DNA of 64,000 nucleotides from Mycolicibacterium grossiae. GTDB lineage: Bacteria > Actinomycetota > Actinomycetes > Mycobacteriales > Mycobacteriaceae. The notes beneath the pieces are model-generated. The model worked only from the letters and a program-made list of their open reading frames with translations. It searched no databases and was not told the DNA's origin. The translations under genes were made by a program, and so were the position numbers. This document shows positions 15,424 through 23,845 of the stretch, piece by piece; position 1 is the stretch's first letter, and each line of letters begins with the position of its first letter. The stretch covers positions 3,100,001 to 3,164,000 of the forward strand of contig NZ_CP043474.1 in assembly GCF_008329645.1 (NCBI RefSeq). The letters are read 5' to 3'.

Positions 15424-17201
15424 GGCACCTCGTCTTCGTACTGGATCCGGTGCAGTTCAGCATAGGTACCGCCGGAAGCGAGCAACTCGGCGTGCGTGCC
15501 CTGCTCGACGACGCGGCCCTCCTCGAGCACGACGATCTTGTCGGCGTCGCGGATCGTGCTGAGCCGGTGCGCGATGGTGATCACCGTGCGGTCGGCCATC
15601 AGCCGCTGCAGCGCCGACATGACGAGGTGCTCGGACTGGGCGTCGAGCGCAGCGGTCGGCTCGTCGAGGATGAGGATGGGGCTGTTGCGGATCAGCGCGC
15701 GGGCGATGCCGATGCGCTGCCGCTGACCGCCGGACAGCGTCATGCCGCGTTCGCCCACCGCGCTGTCGTAGCCCTGCGGCATCTCGGAGATGAACTCGTG
15801 CGCGTTGGCGAGCTTGGCCGCCTCCACGATCTCGTCGTGGTCGGCGTCGGTCCGGCCGAAGGCGATGTTGTCGCGCACCGTCCCGCGGAACAGCACGGTG
15901 TCCTGCAGCACGTAGGCGATCTGCTGCCGCAACTCGTGCAACTTGTACTCGCGCAGGTCGACGCCGTCGATCCGCACCGCGCCCATGCTGGGGTCGTAGA
16001 ACCTCGGGATCAGGCTCACCAGGCTCGACTTGCCGCTGCCGGTGTGCCCGACGATGCCGACCAGCTGGCCGGGTGCCACGTCGAAGGTCACGTCGCGGAG
16101 CACCGGCTTCTCGCCGTCGTAGCTGAAGGCGACGCGTTCGAAGGACAGCGCGCCCTTCACCCGCGCCGGGTCCACCGCGTCCGGCTTCTCCTCGATGGCG
16201 GTCTCGGCGTCGAGCAGCGCACCGACCCGCTCGACGCCCACCGACGCCATGGCGATGGTGTTGGTCAGCTTCGCGAGGTCCTGCACCGGCTTGAAGAACG
16301 AGGCGAGGTAGGAGATGAACACCGTCAGCGTGCCGGCCGTCATGGTGCCGGCGAGGATGAGCGCCGAGCCCCGCCACAGCACGATCGCTGTGCACGCCGC
16401 GACCACCACCGCGACGATGGGCGACACCACCGACTTCACCCGGCGCGCGTTCAGCGCCGCGTCGACGGCCTGCTGCCCGACGAGGGCGAGCTGGCGCCCC
16501 TGCTCGGACTCGCGGTCGAAGGCCTTCACGACGCGGATCGACTGCAGACCCTCCTCGGCGACCGCCACGATCTCCGATTCGCGCCGGCGCACCTCGTGCG
16601 TCGCCGCCTTCACGGCCTTGCGGACGCGCGAGACGAACAGCAGCAGCAGCGGCGCCACGACGAGCGCGATCAGCGTGAAATCCCACTGCAGCCAGAGCAT
16701 CAGCGCCAACATCCCGACGATCGTCAGCAGGTCGGTGGCGATGCCGAGCGTGGACGCCGACGCGAAGTCCTGGATGGTGTCGACGTCGTCGGTGAGGGTG
16801 GACAGGATCGGGCCGACGCGGTGGGTGTCGAAGTAGCTCAGCGACAGCTGCTGCAGGTGATGGTAGGCGCGGTTGCGCAGCTCGTTGCCGATGCGCTGAC
16901 CGACGGTCTCGGTCAAGTAGTTCGCCACGTACGTGGCGACCGCGGCGATGACGGCGATGACGACGACGATGATGGCGGCCAGCCCGGCGACGTGCATCTT
17001 GCCCTCGCCGCCGAGCATCGGCTGCAGCAGGCCGTGCAGCCACCACGGCAGTGGGTGGTCCCCAACGACGCTGTCCAGCACGATCTTCAGCGGCCATGGA
17101 GCGGCCAGGCCCATGGCGATCTGCACCACGAGGACGGCGAAGATCGCCGCCAGCAGCCACCGGTGCGGCCTCAGCAGTTCGAGGATCAATCTCACGGTCA
17201 C
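15420..17201 (-). CDS. ABC exporter with fused membrane and ATPase domains
   Basis: This protein is about 593 residues. Six membrane helices lie in the first 315 residues (LVVQIAMGLAAPWPLKIVLD, then several others). The nucleotide-binding domain follows, with Walker A GHTGSGKSS, signature LSGGQRQR, Walker B ILILDEP and H-loop IAHRLST, all intact. It is a homodimeric type exporter of the lipid A/multidrug class. GTG 17201 has AAGG upstream and gives a normal N-terminus; an ATG at 17276 would add a tail with no family support. It is coupled to the downstream PLD gene by a GTGA overlap. The substrate is unknown, perhaps a lipid. Confidence 0.85.
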   Translation of the reverse strand: MTVRLILELLRPHRWLLAAIFAVLVVQIAMGLAAPWPLKIVLDSVVGDHPLPWWLHGLLQPMLGGEGKMHVAGLAAIIVVVIAVIAAVATYVANYLTETVGQRIGNELRNRAYHHLQQLSLSYFDTHRVGPILSTLTDDVDTIQDFASASTLGIATDLLTIVGMLALMLWLQWDFTLIALVVAPLLLLFVSRVRKAVKAATHEVRRRESEIVAVAEEGLQSIRVVKAFDRESEQGRQLALVGQQAVDAALNARRVKSVVSPIVAVVVAACTAIVLWRGSALILAGTMTAGTLTVFISYLASFFKPVQDLAKLTNTIAMASVGVERVGALLDAETAIEEKPDAVDPARVKGALSFERVAFSYDGEKPVLRDVTFDVAPGQLVGIVGHTGSGKSSLVSLIPRFYDPSMGAVRIDGVDLREYKLHELRQQIAYVLQDTVLFRGTVRDNIAFGRTDADHDEIVEAAKLANAHEFISEMPQGYDSAVGERGMTLSGGQRQRIGIARALIRNSPILILDEPTAALDAQSEHLVMSALQRLMADRTVITIAHRLSTIRDADKIVVLEEGRVVEQGTHAELLASGGTYAELHRIQYEDEVP

Positions 17202-17323
17202 CAGCGCCTTGCTCGGAGGATGGGCCAGGTGGATCGGATCGCAGCGTACAGCCACGGGCGGTTCGAGCGGCGCCAAAGCACCGGGCGTGGTTTTGCGTCG
17301 TGGGCACCGGGAAAGCCGGTGGA

Positions 17324-18685
17324 GTGCACGAGTACGTGGAGCGGGAACTGAAGTGGTCGGTGGACGCGGACTTCGAGATGCCGGACATCGCGGCGTTCGC
17401 GCGTGACGGCGAGGTCCGGACCGACGCGGTCGAACTGTCGAGCACCTATTACGACACCGCCGATGACGACCTGCGGGCCCAGGGCATCGTGGTGCGCCGC
17501 CGTGACGGCGACGACGACACCGGGTGGCAGGTGAAGCTACCCACCGCCGACGGCCGGCTCGAGCTGCACTGGCCGCTCACCGATACCCCGCCCGAGGAAC
17601 TGCTGCGGGTGCTGCGCGGTGCGGCACTCGGCAAGCCGCTGTCCGAGGTCGCCACGATCCGCACCCACCGGCAGCGCCACGTCGTCATGGCCGGCGGCGC
17701 GCAGCGTTTCGAGGTCGCCGACGACGCGGTACGGGCGTCGGTCGGCGACGCGCTGCTCGCCTGGCGCGAGGTCGAGGTGGAACTCGGGCCGGACGAACGT
17801 GCGGTGCCCACGAAGCTGCGCCGCGGCTTGCGCGCTGCCGGCGCACGGACGGCCTCCTACCCGTCCAAGCTGGCGCGTGCCGTCGGCGCACCCCGACCAC
17901 CGCAGCGATCGAAAGCCGCCGCGGTCCTCGGTGACTACGTCGACGCACAGCTCGCCGCGATCGTGGCGGGCGACGTCGCGCTGCGGCGCGGCCAGGACCC
18001 CATCCAGGACACGCGGGTCGCGATCCGGCGCCTGCGCAGCGTGCTGCGGGTCTTCGCCGACGTCATCGCCGAGGACACCGACGGCCTCGACGCCGAACTC
18101 CGGTGGTTGGCGGGCGTTCTCGGCGACGTGCGCGATCCCCAGGTGCAGCAGGAGCGCTTCGCCGAGGCGCTCGGCGACATTCCGTCCGAACTCGTCCTGG
18201 GACCCGTGCGGTCGCGGATCCGCAGCGATCTGCGGGGACGTGAACTGCGGGCGCGCACGGCCGTCGACGAGGCCCTGGACACCGAGCGCCACCTCGCGCT
18301 ACTCGCCACTCTGCGGCGGTGGCGCGGTACGCCGCCGTTCGCGGCGGACCTCGCCGCCAAGCCGCTCGTGGCGGACGCCAGGCGGGCCGGGCGCAAGGCC
18401 CGTCGCCGCCTCGCCCGTGCGCTCGACGCCGGCGACCCGGACCTGCTGCACGGCGCGCGCAAGGCCGCCAAGCGGGCCCGCTACGCCGCGGAACTGGTGT
18501 CGCCGCTCGACTCCGGATCCGCGCGGTGGGCGAAGCGGTTCAAGCAGGTGCAGACCATCCTCGGCGATCATCAGGACGCCGTCGTGGCCTCGAGGCGCTA
18601 CGCCGGCTGGGTGCCGCCGCGGGATCGGCGCCGGGGGAGAACGGCTTCACCTTCGGCCTGCTGTACGCGCGCGAAGAACGGGTGA
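17324..18685 (+). CDS. CYTH-CHAD domain protein with a late frameshift
   Basis: The 453-residue product has an N-terminal CYTH (triphosphate tunnel) domain with the ExExK motif VERELKW at residues 5-11, and a C-terminal CHAD domain from about 215 (VAIRRLRSVLRVFADVI; ARKAAKRARYAAELV). Both are linked to polyphosphate binding or hydrolysis. After codon 422 or so the frame breaks: the expected ending (RRLGAAAG..ENGFTFGLLYAREER) continues in the next frame to a stop at 18727-18729. One missing base near 18594 (GAGG where GAGGG would keep the frame) explains this. As written, the last 30 or so residues are abnormal. It may be a true mutation or an assembly error. Confidence 0.8.
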   Translation: MHEYVERELKWSVDADFEMPDIAAFARDGEVRTDAVELSSTYYDTADDDLRAQGIVVRRRDGDDDTGWQVKLPTADGRLELHWPLTDTPPEELLRVLRGAALGKPLSEVATIRTHRQRHVVMAGGAQRFEVADDAVRASVGDALLAWREVEVELGPDERAVPTKLRRGLRAAGARTASYPSKLARAVGAPRPPQRSKAAAVLGDYVDAQLAAIVAGDVALRRGQDPIQDTRVAIRRLRSVLRVFADVIAEDTDGLDAELRWLAGVLGDVRDPQVQQERFAEALGDIPSELVLGPVRSRIRSDLRGRELRARTAVDEALDTERHLALLATLRRWRGTPPFAADLAAKPLVADARRAGRKARRRLARALDAGDPDLLHGARKAAKRARYAAELVSPLDSGSARWAKRFKQVQTILGDHQDAVVASRRYAGWVPPRDRRRGRTASPSACCTRAKNG

Positions 18686-18719
18686 TGGCCGACGCCAGGG
18701 TCCGGGTCGCCGGCGTCGC

Positions 18720-19514
18720 TCACCGCTGAGCGGTCTCGCCGGCGATGCGCCGTTTCTGTTCGGCGATGGCGTCGTTCAGCCGGGAGGCCTTCGGCCAGCC
18801 GTAGTACGCCGCGAAGTGCAGCGCCAGTTCGTCCATCTCGGTGGGCGACACGTCCCCGCTCTTGAGTGCGGCGTACACGTGTGACTGGATCGGCAGCTCG
18901 GCGTCCTGGAACGCGACGCACGCCACGGTGATCAGGCGGCGCTCCCTGTGGCCGAGGCCCGGCCGTAGCCACACCTCGCCGAAGACGAAGTTCAGGATGC
19001 CCGCGCCGGAGTACGGGTCGTCACGCGTGGGCGCGAACGGAAGGCAGTTGATGTCACGGAAGGACTCCTCGCCGCCGCGCAGACGCGCCTCGGGGTCGCT
19101 GGCCGTCGTCAACGGCAACAGCGGGTTCGGCTCGTCGGCGGCAAGCCCCCGTTCGGCGAGAACACGGGCCCACTGCGCACCGACGACGATGTTGAAGCGC
19201 GATGCCTTGGGCCAGCCGGCGTACACCGCGAAATGCAGCACGGCTTCCCGCATCTCGTCGATGCCGACGTCGCCGCTGGCCAGCGCGGCGTACACGTGCT
19301 CGACGAGGGGCCCGTCGGCGTCGGCGGCGGCAACGCAGGCCAGGGTGACGAACCGGCGGTCGCGCCGGCTGAGGCCCGGCCGCGACCACACCTCGGCGAA
19401 GACGAAGTCGATGAGACCGTCGGACGCGGTCGGGCTGTCGTCGTCGGGCGCCGGGACGGTCATGACTTCGGCGTATCGCCGCAGCCCGGCCACGTGGCGG
19501 TCGTCGGTGCTCAC
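18720..19514 (-). CDS. Double carboxymuconolactone decarboxylase (CMD)-family protein
   Basis: This 264-residue protein is an internal duplication of two CMD-like units (about 30-130 and 165-258). Each carries RPGL-R-[RE]-RR-[FL]-[VI]-T-[LV]-A-C-V-A, then EHVYAALASGDV or QSHVYAALKSGDV, and A-x-Y-x-GWPKASR. Neither unit has the redox CxxC of AhpD, so it belongs to the gamma-CMD side of the family. It is the third gene after two mycofactocin-type SDRs (7-base gap), so it probably acts on a ring-cleavage or lactone intermediate of the same pathway. The reaction is not proven by sequence. Confidence 0.82.
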   Translation of the reverse strand: MSTDDRHVAGLRRYAEVMTVPAPDDDSPTASDGLIDFVFAEVWSRPGLSRRDRRFVTLACVAAADADGPLVEHVYAALASGDVGIDEMREAVLHFAVYAGWPKASRFNIVVGAQWARVLAERGLAADEPNPLLPLTTASDPEARLRGGEESFRDINCLPFAPTRDDPYSGAGILNFVFGEVWLRPGLGHRERRLITVACVAFQDAELPIQSHVYAALKSGDVSPTEMDELALHFAAYYGWPKASRLNDAIAEQKRRIAGETAQR

Positions 19515-19521
19515 GGCACTC

Positions 19522-20328
19522 CTATCGGATCGTCACGCCGGCGTCCACCTTGAACTGGAGGCCGGTCACGTACCGGGATTCGTCGGACACCAGGTACAGC
19601 ACGGCGTTGCTCACGTCGACCGGTTCGATCATGGCGGTGGGCAGCGCGTTGCCGAAGAGGGGCGCCAGGTCCGTGCGGGTCTCGGCGAGCAGTGCGTGCA
19701 TGGACGCCGGCGCCATGCCGGTCGGTACGCCGGTGGGATGCACGGTGTTGACGCGGATCCCGCTGCCGGCCAGTTCGTTGGCCAGTGCCACGCTCATGCC
19801 GACCATGCCCTGCTTGGACGCGGTGTAGGGGATGTGCAGCGGGCTGCCCTTGATGCCGGCGGCGGAGCTGATGTTGACCAGACTGCCCCCGCCGGCGTCG
19901 AGGAGGAAGGGGATGGCGGCCACGCACGTGTTCCACGCGCCGATGAGGTTGACGTCCAGTACCAGGCGCCAGTGGGCGCCGGTGGTCGAGTCCCACGTCC
20001 CCGCCGTCAGGACACCGGCATTGGCGACGGCGGCGTCGAGACCGCCGAGTTCGCGCGCGGCGTCGGCGACCGCGCGCCGCAGGGCGTCCTCGTCGCGGAC
20101 GTCGACGACCGCGGTCACGGCGCGGCGCTTGCATCGACGTACCAGCCGGGCCGTCTCTTCGAGATCGGCGACGGTCGCGAGCGGATACTCGAGTCCGGGC
20201 AGGGATGCGCAGACGTCGACCAGGATGAGATCGGCACCCTCCTCGGCCAGGCGCATGGCGTGGCTCCTGCCCATGCCGCGCGCGGCGCCGGTGACGAGAA
20301 CGCGCTTGTGCGCGACGCGGCCGCTCAC
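19522..20328 (-). CDS. Mycofactocin-coupled-type SDR oxidoreductase (1)
   Basis: This 268-residue SDR has VLVTGAARGMGRSHAMRL, VANAGV, catalytic Ser (NISSAAG) and Tyr-Lys (YTASKQG). It also has the family's extra segment after the second strand (VDVCASLPGLEYPLATVADL, then EETARLV), which is typical of the SDRs that use a non-exchangeable nicotinamide and the peptide cofactor mycofactocin. The C-terminus YVTGLQFKVDAG fits as well. The expected role is alcohol or ketone oxidoreduction feeding electrons to mycofactocin. Its start overlaps the upstream SDR stop by 4 bases. Confidence 0.88.
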   Translation of the reverse strand: MSGRVAHKRVLVTGAARGMGRSHAMRLAEEGADLILVDVCASLPGLEYPLATVADLEETARLVRRCKRRAVTAVVDVRDEDALRRAVADAARELGGLDAAVANAGVLTAGTWDSTTGAHWRLVLDVNLIGAWNTCVAAIPFLLDAGGGSLVNISSAAGIKGSPLHIPYTASKQGMVGMSVALANELAGSGIRVNTVHPTGVPTGMAPASMHALLAETRTDLAPLFGNALPTAMIEPVDVSNAVLYLVSDESRYVTGLQFKVDAGVTIR

Positions 20329-21155
20329 AGCTTGTTGCAGAAGCCGGCGTCGACGGGGAACGTCACCCCAGTGACGTACCGGGCGTCGTCGGACACGAGG
20401 TAGGCGATGGCCGCGCTGACGTCCTCGGGTGCCAGCATCTCGACGGGCATGGGGTTGGCGAGGTGCGGACCGCCGCCCTCGGGATGACTGCGGAGGAAGT
20501 CCTGCATCTGGTCGTTCGTGGCCATCATCGTGTCGACGGCGGTCGGATGCACCGTGTTGACACGAATTCCGTGCGGCGCGAGCGCATTCGCAAGCGTACG
20601 CATCAGCCCCACGATGCCGTGCTTGGACGCGGCGTAGGCCAGACCGCCGCCCTGCGTTCCGCCGAACCCCTTGAGTCCGGCGGTGGAACTAGTGAAGACG
20701 ATCGCACCGCCCCGGTCACCGGCCAGTAGGTGCGGCAGCGCGGCCTTGGCCGTGTGGAAGGCGCCGACGAGGTTGACGTCGAGGACGTCGGTCCACTGCC
20801 GAAGTTCCTCGGCGAGGGTCAGTTCGCGGAAGGCCATCGTGGCGATGCCGGCATTGGCCAGCACGACGTCGAGCCGACCGAAGTGGGCTACGCCGGCGTC
20901 CACGGCGCCCGCAAGGGCGTCGAAGTCACGGACGTCGGCCACGGAGGCGAGCATCGTGCCACCGCGTTCGGCCACCAGGGCGACGGTTTCGTCGAGTTCG
21001 GTGCGGGTGGCCATGGGGTAGCCGGTGGAGTCGATGTCGGCGCACACGTCGATGCCGATGATGGCCGCGCCGTCGGCAGCCAATCTCAGCGCGTGGCTGC
21101 GGCCCTGGCCGCGTGCGGCGCCGGTGATCAGGGCGACTCGTCCATGCAGGCTCAT
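20325..21155 (-). CDS. Mycofactocin-coupled-type SDR oxidoreductase (2)
   Basis: This 276-residue paralogue of the downstream SDR has ITGAARGQGRSHALRLAADG, the family insertion IDVCADIDSTGYPMATRTEL, VLANAGIA, TSSTAGLKG and the catalytic YAASKHG. It ends YVTGVTFPVDAG. ATG 21155 has GCGAGGAACG upstream. It is the first gene of a three-gene minus-strand operon (SDR2, SDR1, CMD protein) and is divergent from the TetR at 21262, with two matching inverted repeats between them. The substrate is unknown, presumably the alcohol whose product the rest of the operon handles. Confidence 0.88.
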   Translation of the reverse strand: MSLHGRVALITGAARGQGRSHALRLAADGAAIIGIDVCADIDSTGYPMATRTELDETVALVAERGGTMLASVADVRDFDALAGAVDAGVAHFGRLDVVLANAGIATMAFRELTLAEELRQWTDVLDVNLVGAFHTAKAALPHLLAGDRGGAIVFTSSTAGLKGFGGTQGGGLAYAASKHGIVGLMRTLANALAPHGIRVNTVHPTAVDTMMATNDQMQDFLRSHPEGGGPHLANPMPVEMLAPEDVSAAIAYLVSDDARYVTGVTFPVDAGFCNKL

Positions 21156-21200
21156 CGTTCCTCGCTTCGGTGCGGTCGGACGGCTCTGCGCCGTCCTGGA

Positions 21201-21235
21201 GTAACCGTGTTACTGCGGTACGGTAACCGGGTTAC
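21201..21235. promoter_or_regulatory. Two copies of a GTAAC-N3-GTTAC operator
   Basis: Two inverted repeats, GTAACCGTGTTAC (21201-21213) and GTAACCGGGTTAC (21223-21235), share perfect GTAAC/GTTAC arms with 3-bp centres and start 22 bp apart (two turns). They sit between the divergent SDR operon (start 21155) and the TetR gene (start 21262), the classic arrangement for an autoregulating TetR repressor binding as two dimers on one face of the DNA. Confidence 0.75.
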
Positions 21236-21261
21236 ACCGCCGAGGGCAAGGGGTTGGTCGA

Positions 21262-21909
21262 ATGAGCGAGGCGATCGGCCGCGCGGATGCCGCGCGGGGC
21301 GCAGACGCCCGCATCCTCGCCATCGTGGCGGGCATCCTGGACGAGGACGGTTACGACGCAGTCCAATTGCGCGACGTGGCGCGGCGGTCGCGGACCTCGC
21401 TCGCCACGATCTACAAGCGCTACGGCAACCGCGACGACCTCATCGTCGCCGCGCTTCAATGGTGGATGCAGGAGAACCGCTACGCGAAGGTGACCCGTGG
21501 GGGGCGTCGGCGCGGTGAGTCGTTGCACCAGGCCCTGATGCGGTTGTTCCGCACCATCTTCGAACCGTGGGAGGACCATCCCGGCATGCTCGCGGCGTTC
21601 TACCGTGCGCGCTCGTCACCCGGTGGCGACCGGCTCCTGCACCACGGTCTGGACGCGGTCGTGCCGGCCGCCATGGAGGCGCTGGCCGACGTCGACGAGG
21701 CCTTCGTCGCCGATCTCGATGCGGTGCTGTCGAGCCTCGTCTACGGCCTGCTGGGCCGCTTCGCAGCCGGCGAGATCGCCATCACCGACATCGTCGCCAC
21801 CCTCGACCGCTCCATCCGGTGGATGACGCGGGGCTACGACGCCGAGTCGGCGACGTCGAACTCGACGTGCAGTTCGGTGAGCCCGCGGAGGAGGAACGTC
21901 GGTTCGTAG
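21262..21909 (+). CDS. TetR-family regulator of the SDR-CMD operon
   Basis: This 215-residue protein has an N-terminal HTH (about 15-62: IVAGILDEDGYDAVQLRDVA, RRSRTSLATIYKRYGNRDDL) and a helical ligand-binding C-terminal domain. It is divergent from the SDR operon, with two GTAAC-N3-GTTAC operators between, so it most likely represses both itself and the operon. The last 25 residues (from DAESATSNS) read into the 3' end of the convergent P450 gene, a 76-bp overlap. They look unlike a normal TetR tail and are encoded opposite genuine P450 sequence, so the original stop may have been lost. Confidence 0.87.
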   Translation: MSEAIGRADAARGADARILAIVAGILDEDGYDAVQLRDVARRSRTSLATIYKRYGNRDDLIVAALQWWMQENRYAKVTRGGRRRGESLHQALMRLFRTIFEPWEDHPGMLAAFYRARSSPGGDRLLHHGLDAVVPAAMEALADVDEAFVADLDAVLSSLVYGLLGRFAAGEIAITDIVATLDRSIRWMTRGYDAESATSNSTCSSVSPRRRNVGS

Positions 21910-23114
21910 CGGTAGGTGCGCCGGTCGGCCGGGCCGTGCGCCGTGGCGCTGATCCGGATGTCGCGCAGGCGGTCGAGCAGGCGGTGAACCGTGATCTGAC
22001 CCTCGACGCGCGCCAGCGGGGCGCCGGCGCAGGTGTGGATCCCGCGACCGAAGGCGAGGTGCTCGCGCACGTTTCGGCGGTCGACGCGGAACTCGTCCGG
22101 CGCCTCGAACTTCGCCGGATCCCGGTTGGCCGCACCGAGGCAGAGCATCACGACGCTGCCGGCGGGAATGCGGACACCACCCAGCTCGGTGGTCCTGCGA
22201 GCCAACCGGAAGTCGACCTTGGTCGGGCTCTGCGTGCGCAGCGACTCCTCGATGAAGGCCGGGATCAGGTCTCTGCGCTCGCGCAACAGGTCCTGGAACT
22301 CGGGGCGGTCGCCGAGGACCTGGACGGTGGTGCTCAGCAGCTTGGTCACCGTCTCCTGGCCCGCGGCGAAGAGGAACGTGGCCGGACGCACGACCTCCAG
22401 CACGGCGGGCGTCGACCCGTCGGGGTAGGTAGCCGACGCCATGCCGCCCAGGATGTCGTCGCGTGGCGCACGCCGGCGATCGGCGATGTAGGCGCTGAAC
22501 GTGTCGTCGAGGTACTGCAGCGGGTTGAGTCCGACGGGCTCGCCGTCGAGCGCGCCGACGCGGTTGCCCGTCGGCTTGTCCGCGCCCAACGCCCGGCGGA
22601 ACCCGGCTCGGTCCTCCGGCGGGACGCCCAGCAGATCGGTGATCGCCAGGGTGGCGAAGGGTCTGGCGTACTCGGCGAGGAACTCGCAGCGCCCGTTGCC
22701 GATGAACTCGTCGAGCTGCTCGTCGACGAGCTGCCACATGAAGTCCTCGTTCTCCTTCAGGCGGCGTGGCGTGAGCAGCCGGCTGAGTAGCGAGCGCGCC
22801 CGGTCGTGCTCGGGCGGGTCCATCACCACCATGTGCTCGTGGATCGGAAACAGGTGCCGGTGCGCCTCGATCTGCGCCGAGATGTCGTCGCCCTCGGGCA
22901 CGAACGGAAGGGGAGGGAAGGGCCCACCGATCGCGTTGACGGCCGAGAACGCATCGACGTCCTTGAACACCGCCATCACCTCGGCGTACCCGGTGACCGC
23001 CACGACGCCGTGATGCGGTTCCACGGTGACCGGTCCGCGGCTCCGCAGGTACTCGTAGGGGTCCTGGGTCACCGCCTCGTCGGAGAAGTAGTCGATGTCG
23101 GCCACGTGCGTCAC
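21834..23114 (-). CDS. Cytochrome P450
   Basis: This 426-residue soluble bacterial P450 has the I-helix oxygen-activation motif AAGQET (250-255), ExxR in EESLR (Glu290-Arg293), and the haem-binding loop FGRGIHTCAGAPLAR with Cys362. GTG 23114 is supported by a strong GAAGGAGG ribosome binding site. The substrate is unknown; neighbouring mycofactocin-type SDRs suggest that the hydroxyl group it makes may then be oxidised by an SDR. Ferredoxin and reductase genes are not nearby. An operator-like site at 23141-23160 matches one upstream of the SDR gene at 24677. Confidence 0.92.
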   Translation of the reverse strand: MTHVADIDYFSDEAVTQDPYEYLRSRGPVTVEPHHGVVAVTGYAEVMAVFKDVDAFSAVNAIGGPFPPLPFVPEGDDISAQIEAHRHLFPIHEHMVVMDPPEHDRARSLLSRLLTPRRLKENEDFMWQLVDEQLDEFIGNGRCEFLAEYARPFATLAITDLLGVPPEDRAGFRRALGADKPTGNRVGALDGEPVGLNPLQYLDDTFSAYIADRRRAPRDDILGGMASATYPDGSTPAVLEVVRPATFLFAAGQETVTKLLSTTVQVLGDRPEFQDLLRERRDLIPAFIEESLRTQSPTKVDFRLARRTTELGGVRIPAGSVVMLCLGAANRDPAKFEAPDEFRVDRRNVREHLAFGRGIHTCAGAPLARVEGQITVHRLLDRLRDIRISATAHGPADRRTYRYEPTFLLRGLTELHVEFDVADSAS

Positions 23115-23140
23115 GTGTCGCCTCCTTCGCGTCGCCCAAG

Positions 23141-23160
23141 ATTTGAACGATTGATCAAAG
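23141..23160. promoter_or_regulatory. TetR-type operator, copy 1 (P450 promoter)
   Basis: ATTTGAACGATTGATCAAAG contains the inverted arms TTTGA/TCAAA and an internal TTGATCAA palindrome (23151-23158). It lies between the divergent P450 and TetR genes. A closely matching 20-mer occurs at 24717-24736 upstream of the mycofactocin-type SDR, with about 15 of 20 positions identical. Two copies in front of two genes flanking one TetR make a shared operator likely. Confidence 0.65.
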
Positions 23161-23242
23161 TCGCGTCGATTGTCTAACACGTCGTCGACACGTGGTCAAG
23201 GACGCGTCACCGTGCGTGGCGATTGCGCGCACGGCGTGCACA

Positions 23243-23845
23243 ATGTGGGTCGTGGCGGCCACGCGGACCAACCGGGACAAGGAGTCCGTGACCCGTACGC
23301 GCCTCATCGAGGCCACCGCGGCCCTCATGCGCGAGGAGGGCTACGCGGCCGCGACGTCGCGGCGCGTCGCCGAGCGCGCGGGCGTCCGCTCCGCCCTGGT
23401 CTACTACTACTTCGACACCATGGACGACTTGTTCGTCGCGGTGTTGCGCGCGGGTGCCGACGCGGCGCTCGACAGGATGCGACAGGCTCTGCACGCCGAC
23501 GACCCGCTGCAGGCGCTGTGGGAGATCAACTCCGATGCGCGCCTGACCGTCCTCAACTCCGAGTTCGTCGCCCTCGCCAACCATCGGAAGGTCGTGGGTG
23601 TCGCTCTCAAGGCCTACGCCGAGCGGGTGCGCGACATCGAAACCGCCGCCGCTGCCATCGGACTACGCGCTCGTGGCGTCGACCTCAGCGACTACCCGCC
23701 CGTCGTCGTGTCGATGGTGCTGGTGCAGATGTCACGCAGCCTGAGCAACGAGAGTGCCATCGGCGTCACGGCAGGACACCGCGACATGATCGCGGTGGTC
23801 GACCGGCTGCTCGGCTCGACACCGGAGGTCGGTTCCACTACTTGA
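23243..23845 (+). CDS. TetR-family regulator between the P450 and SDR genes
   Basis: This protein is about 200 residues. Its N-terminal HTH is LIEATAALMREEGYAAATSR, RVAERAGVRSALVYYYFDTM, followed by a helical effector domain. It is divergent from the P450 and convergent with the SDR gene (8-bp overlap at the stops). ATG 23243 was chosen; GTG 23192 and GTG 23252 are in-frame alternatives. Matching operator-like sites in the P450 promoter and in front of the SDR gene at 24677 suggest it represses both genes, which would then form one pathway (hydroxylation, then alcohol oxidation). The inducer is unknown. Confidence 0.82.
   Translation: MWVVAATRTNRDKESVTRTRLIEATAALMREEGYAAATSRRVAERAGVRSALVYYYFDTMDDLFVAVLRAGADAALDRMRQALHADDPLQALWEINSDARLTVLNSEFVALANHRKVVGVALKAYAERVRDIETAAAAIGLRARGVDLSDYPPVVVSMVLVQMSRSLSNESAIGVTAGHRDMIAVVDRLLGSTPEVGSTT

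Noticed and set aside
17202..17276. N-terminal extension of the ABC exporter from ATG 17276
   Set aside because: The extra 25 residues are unlike the family and GTG 17201 has a better ribosome binding site.
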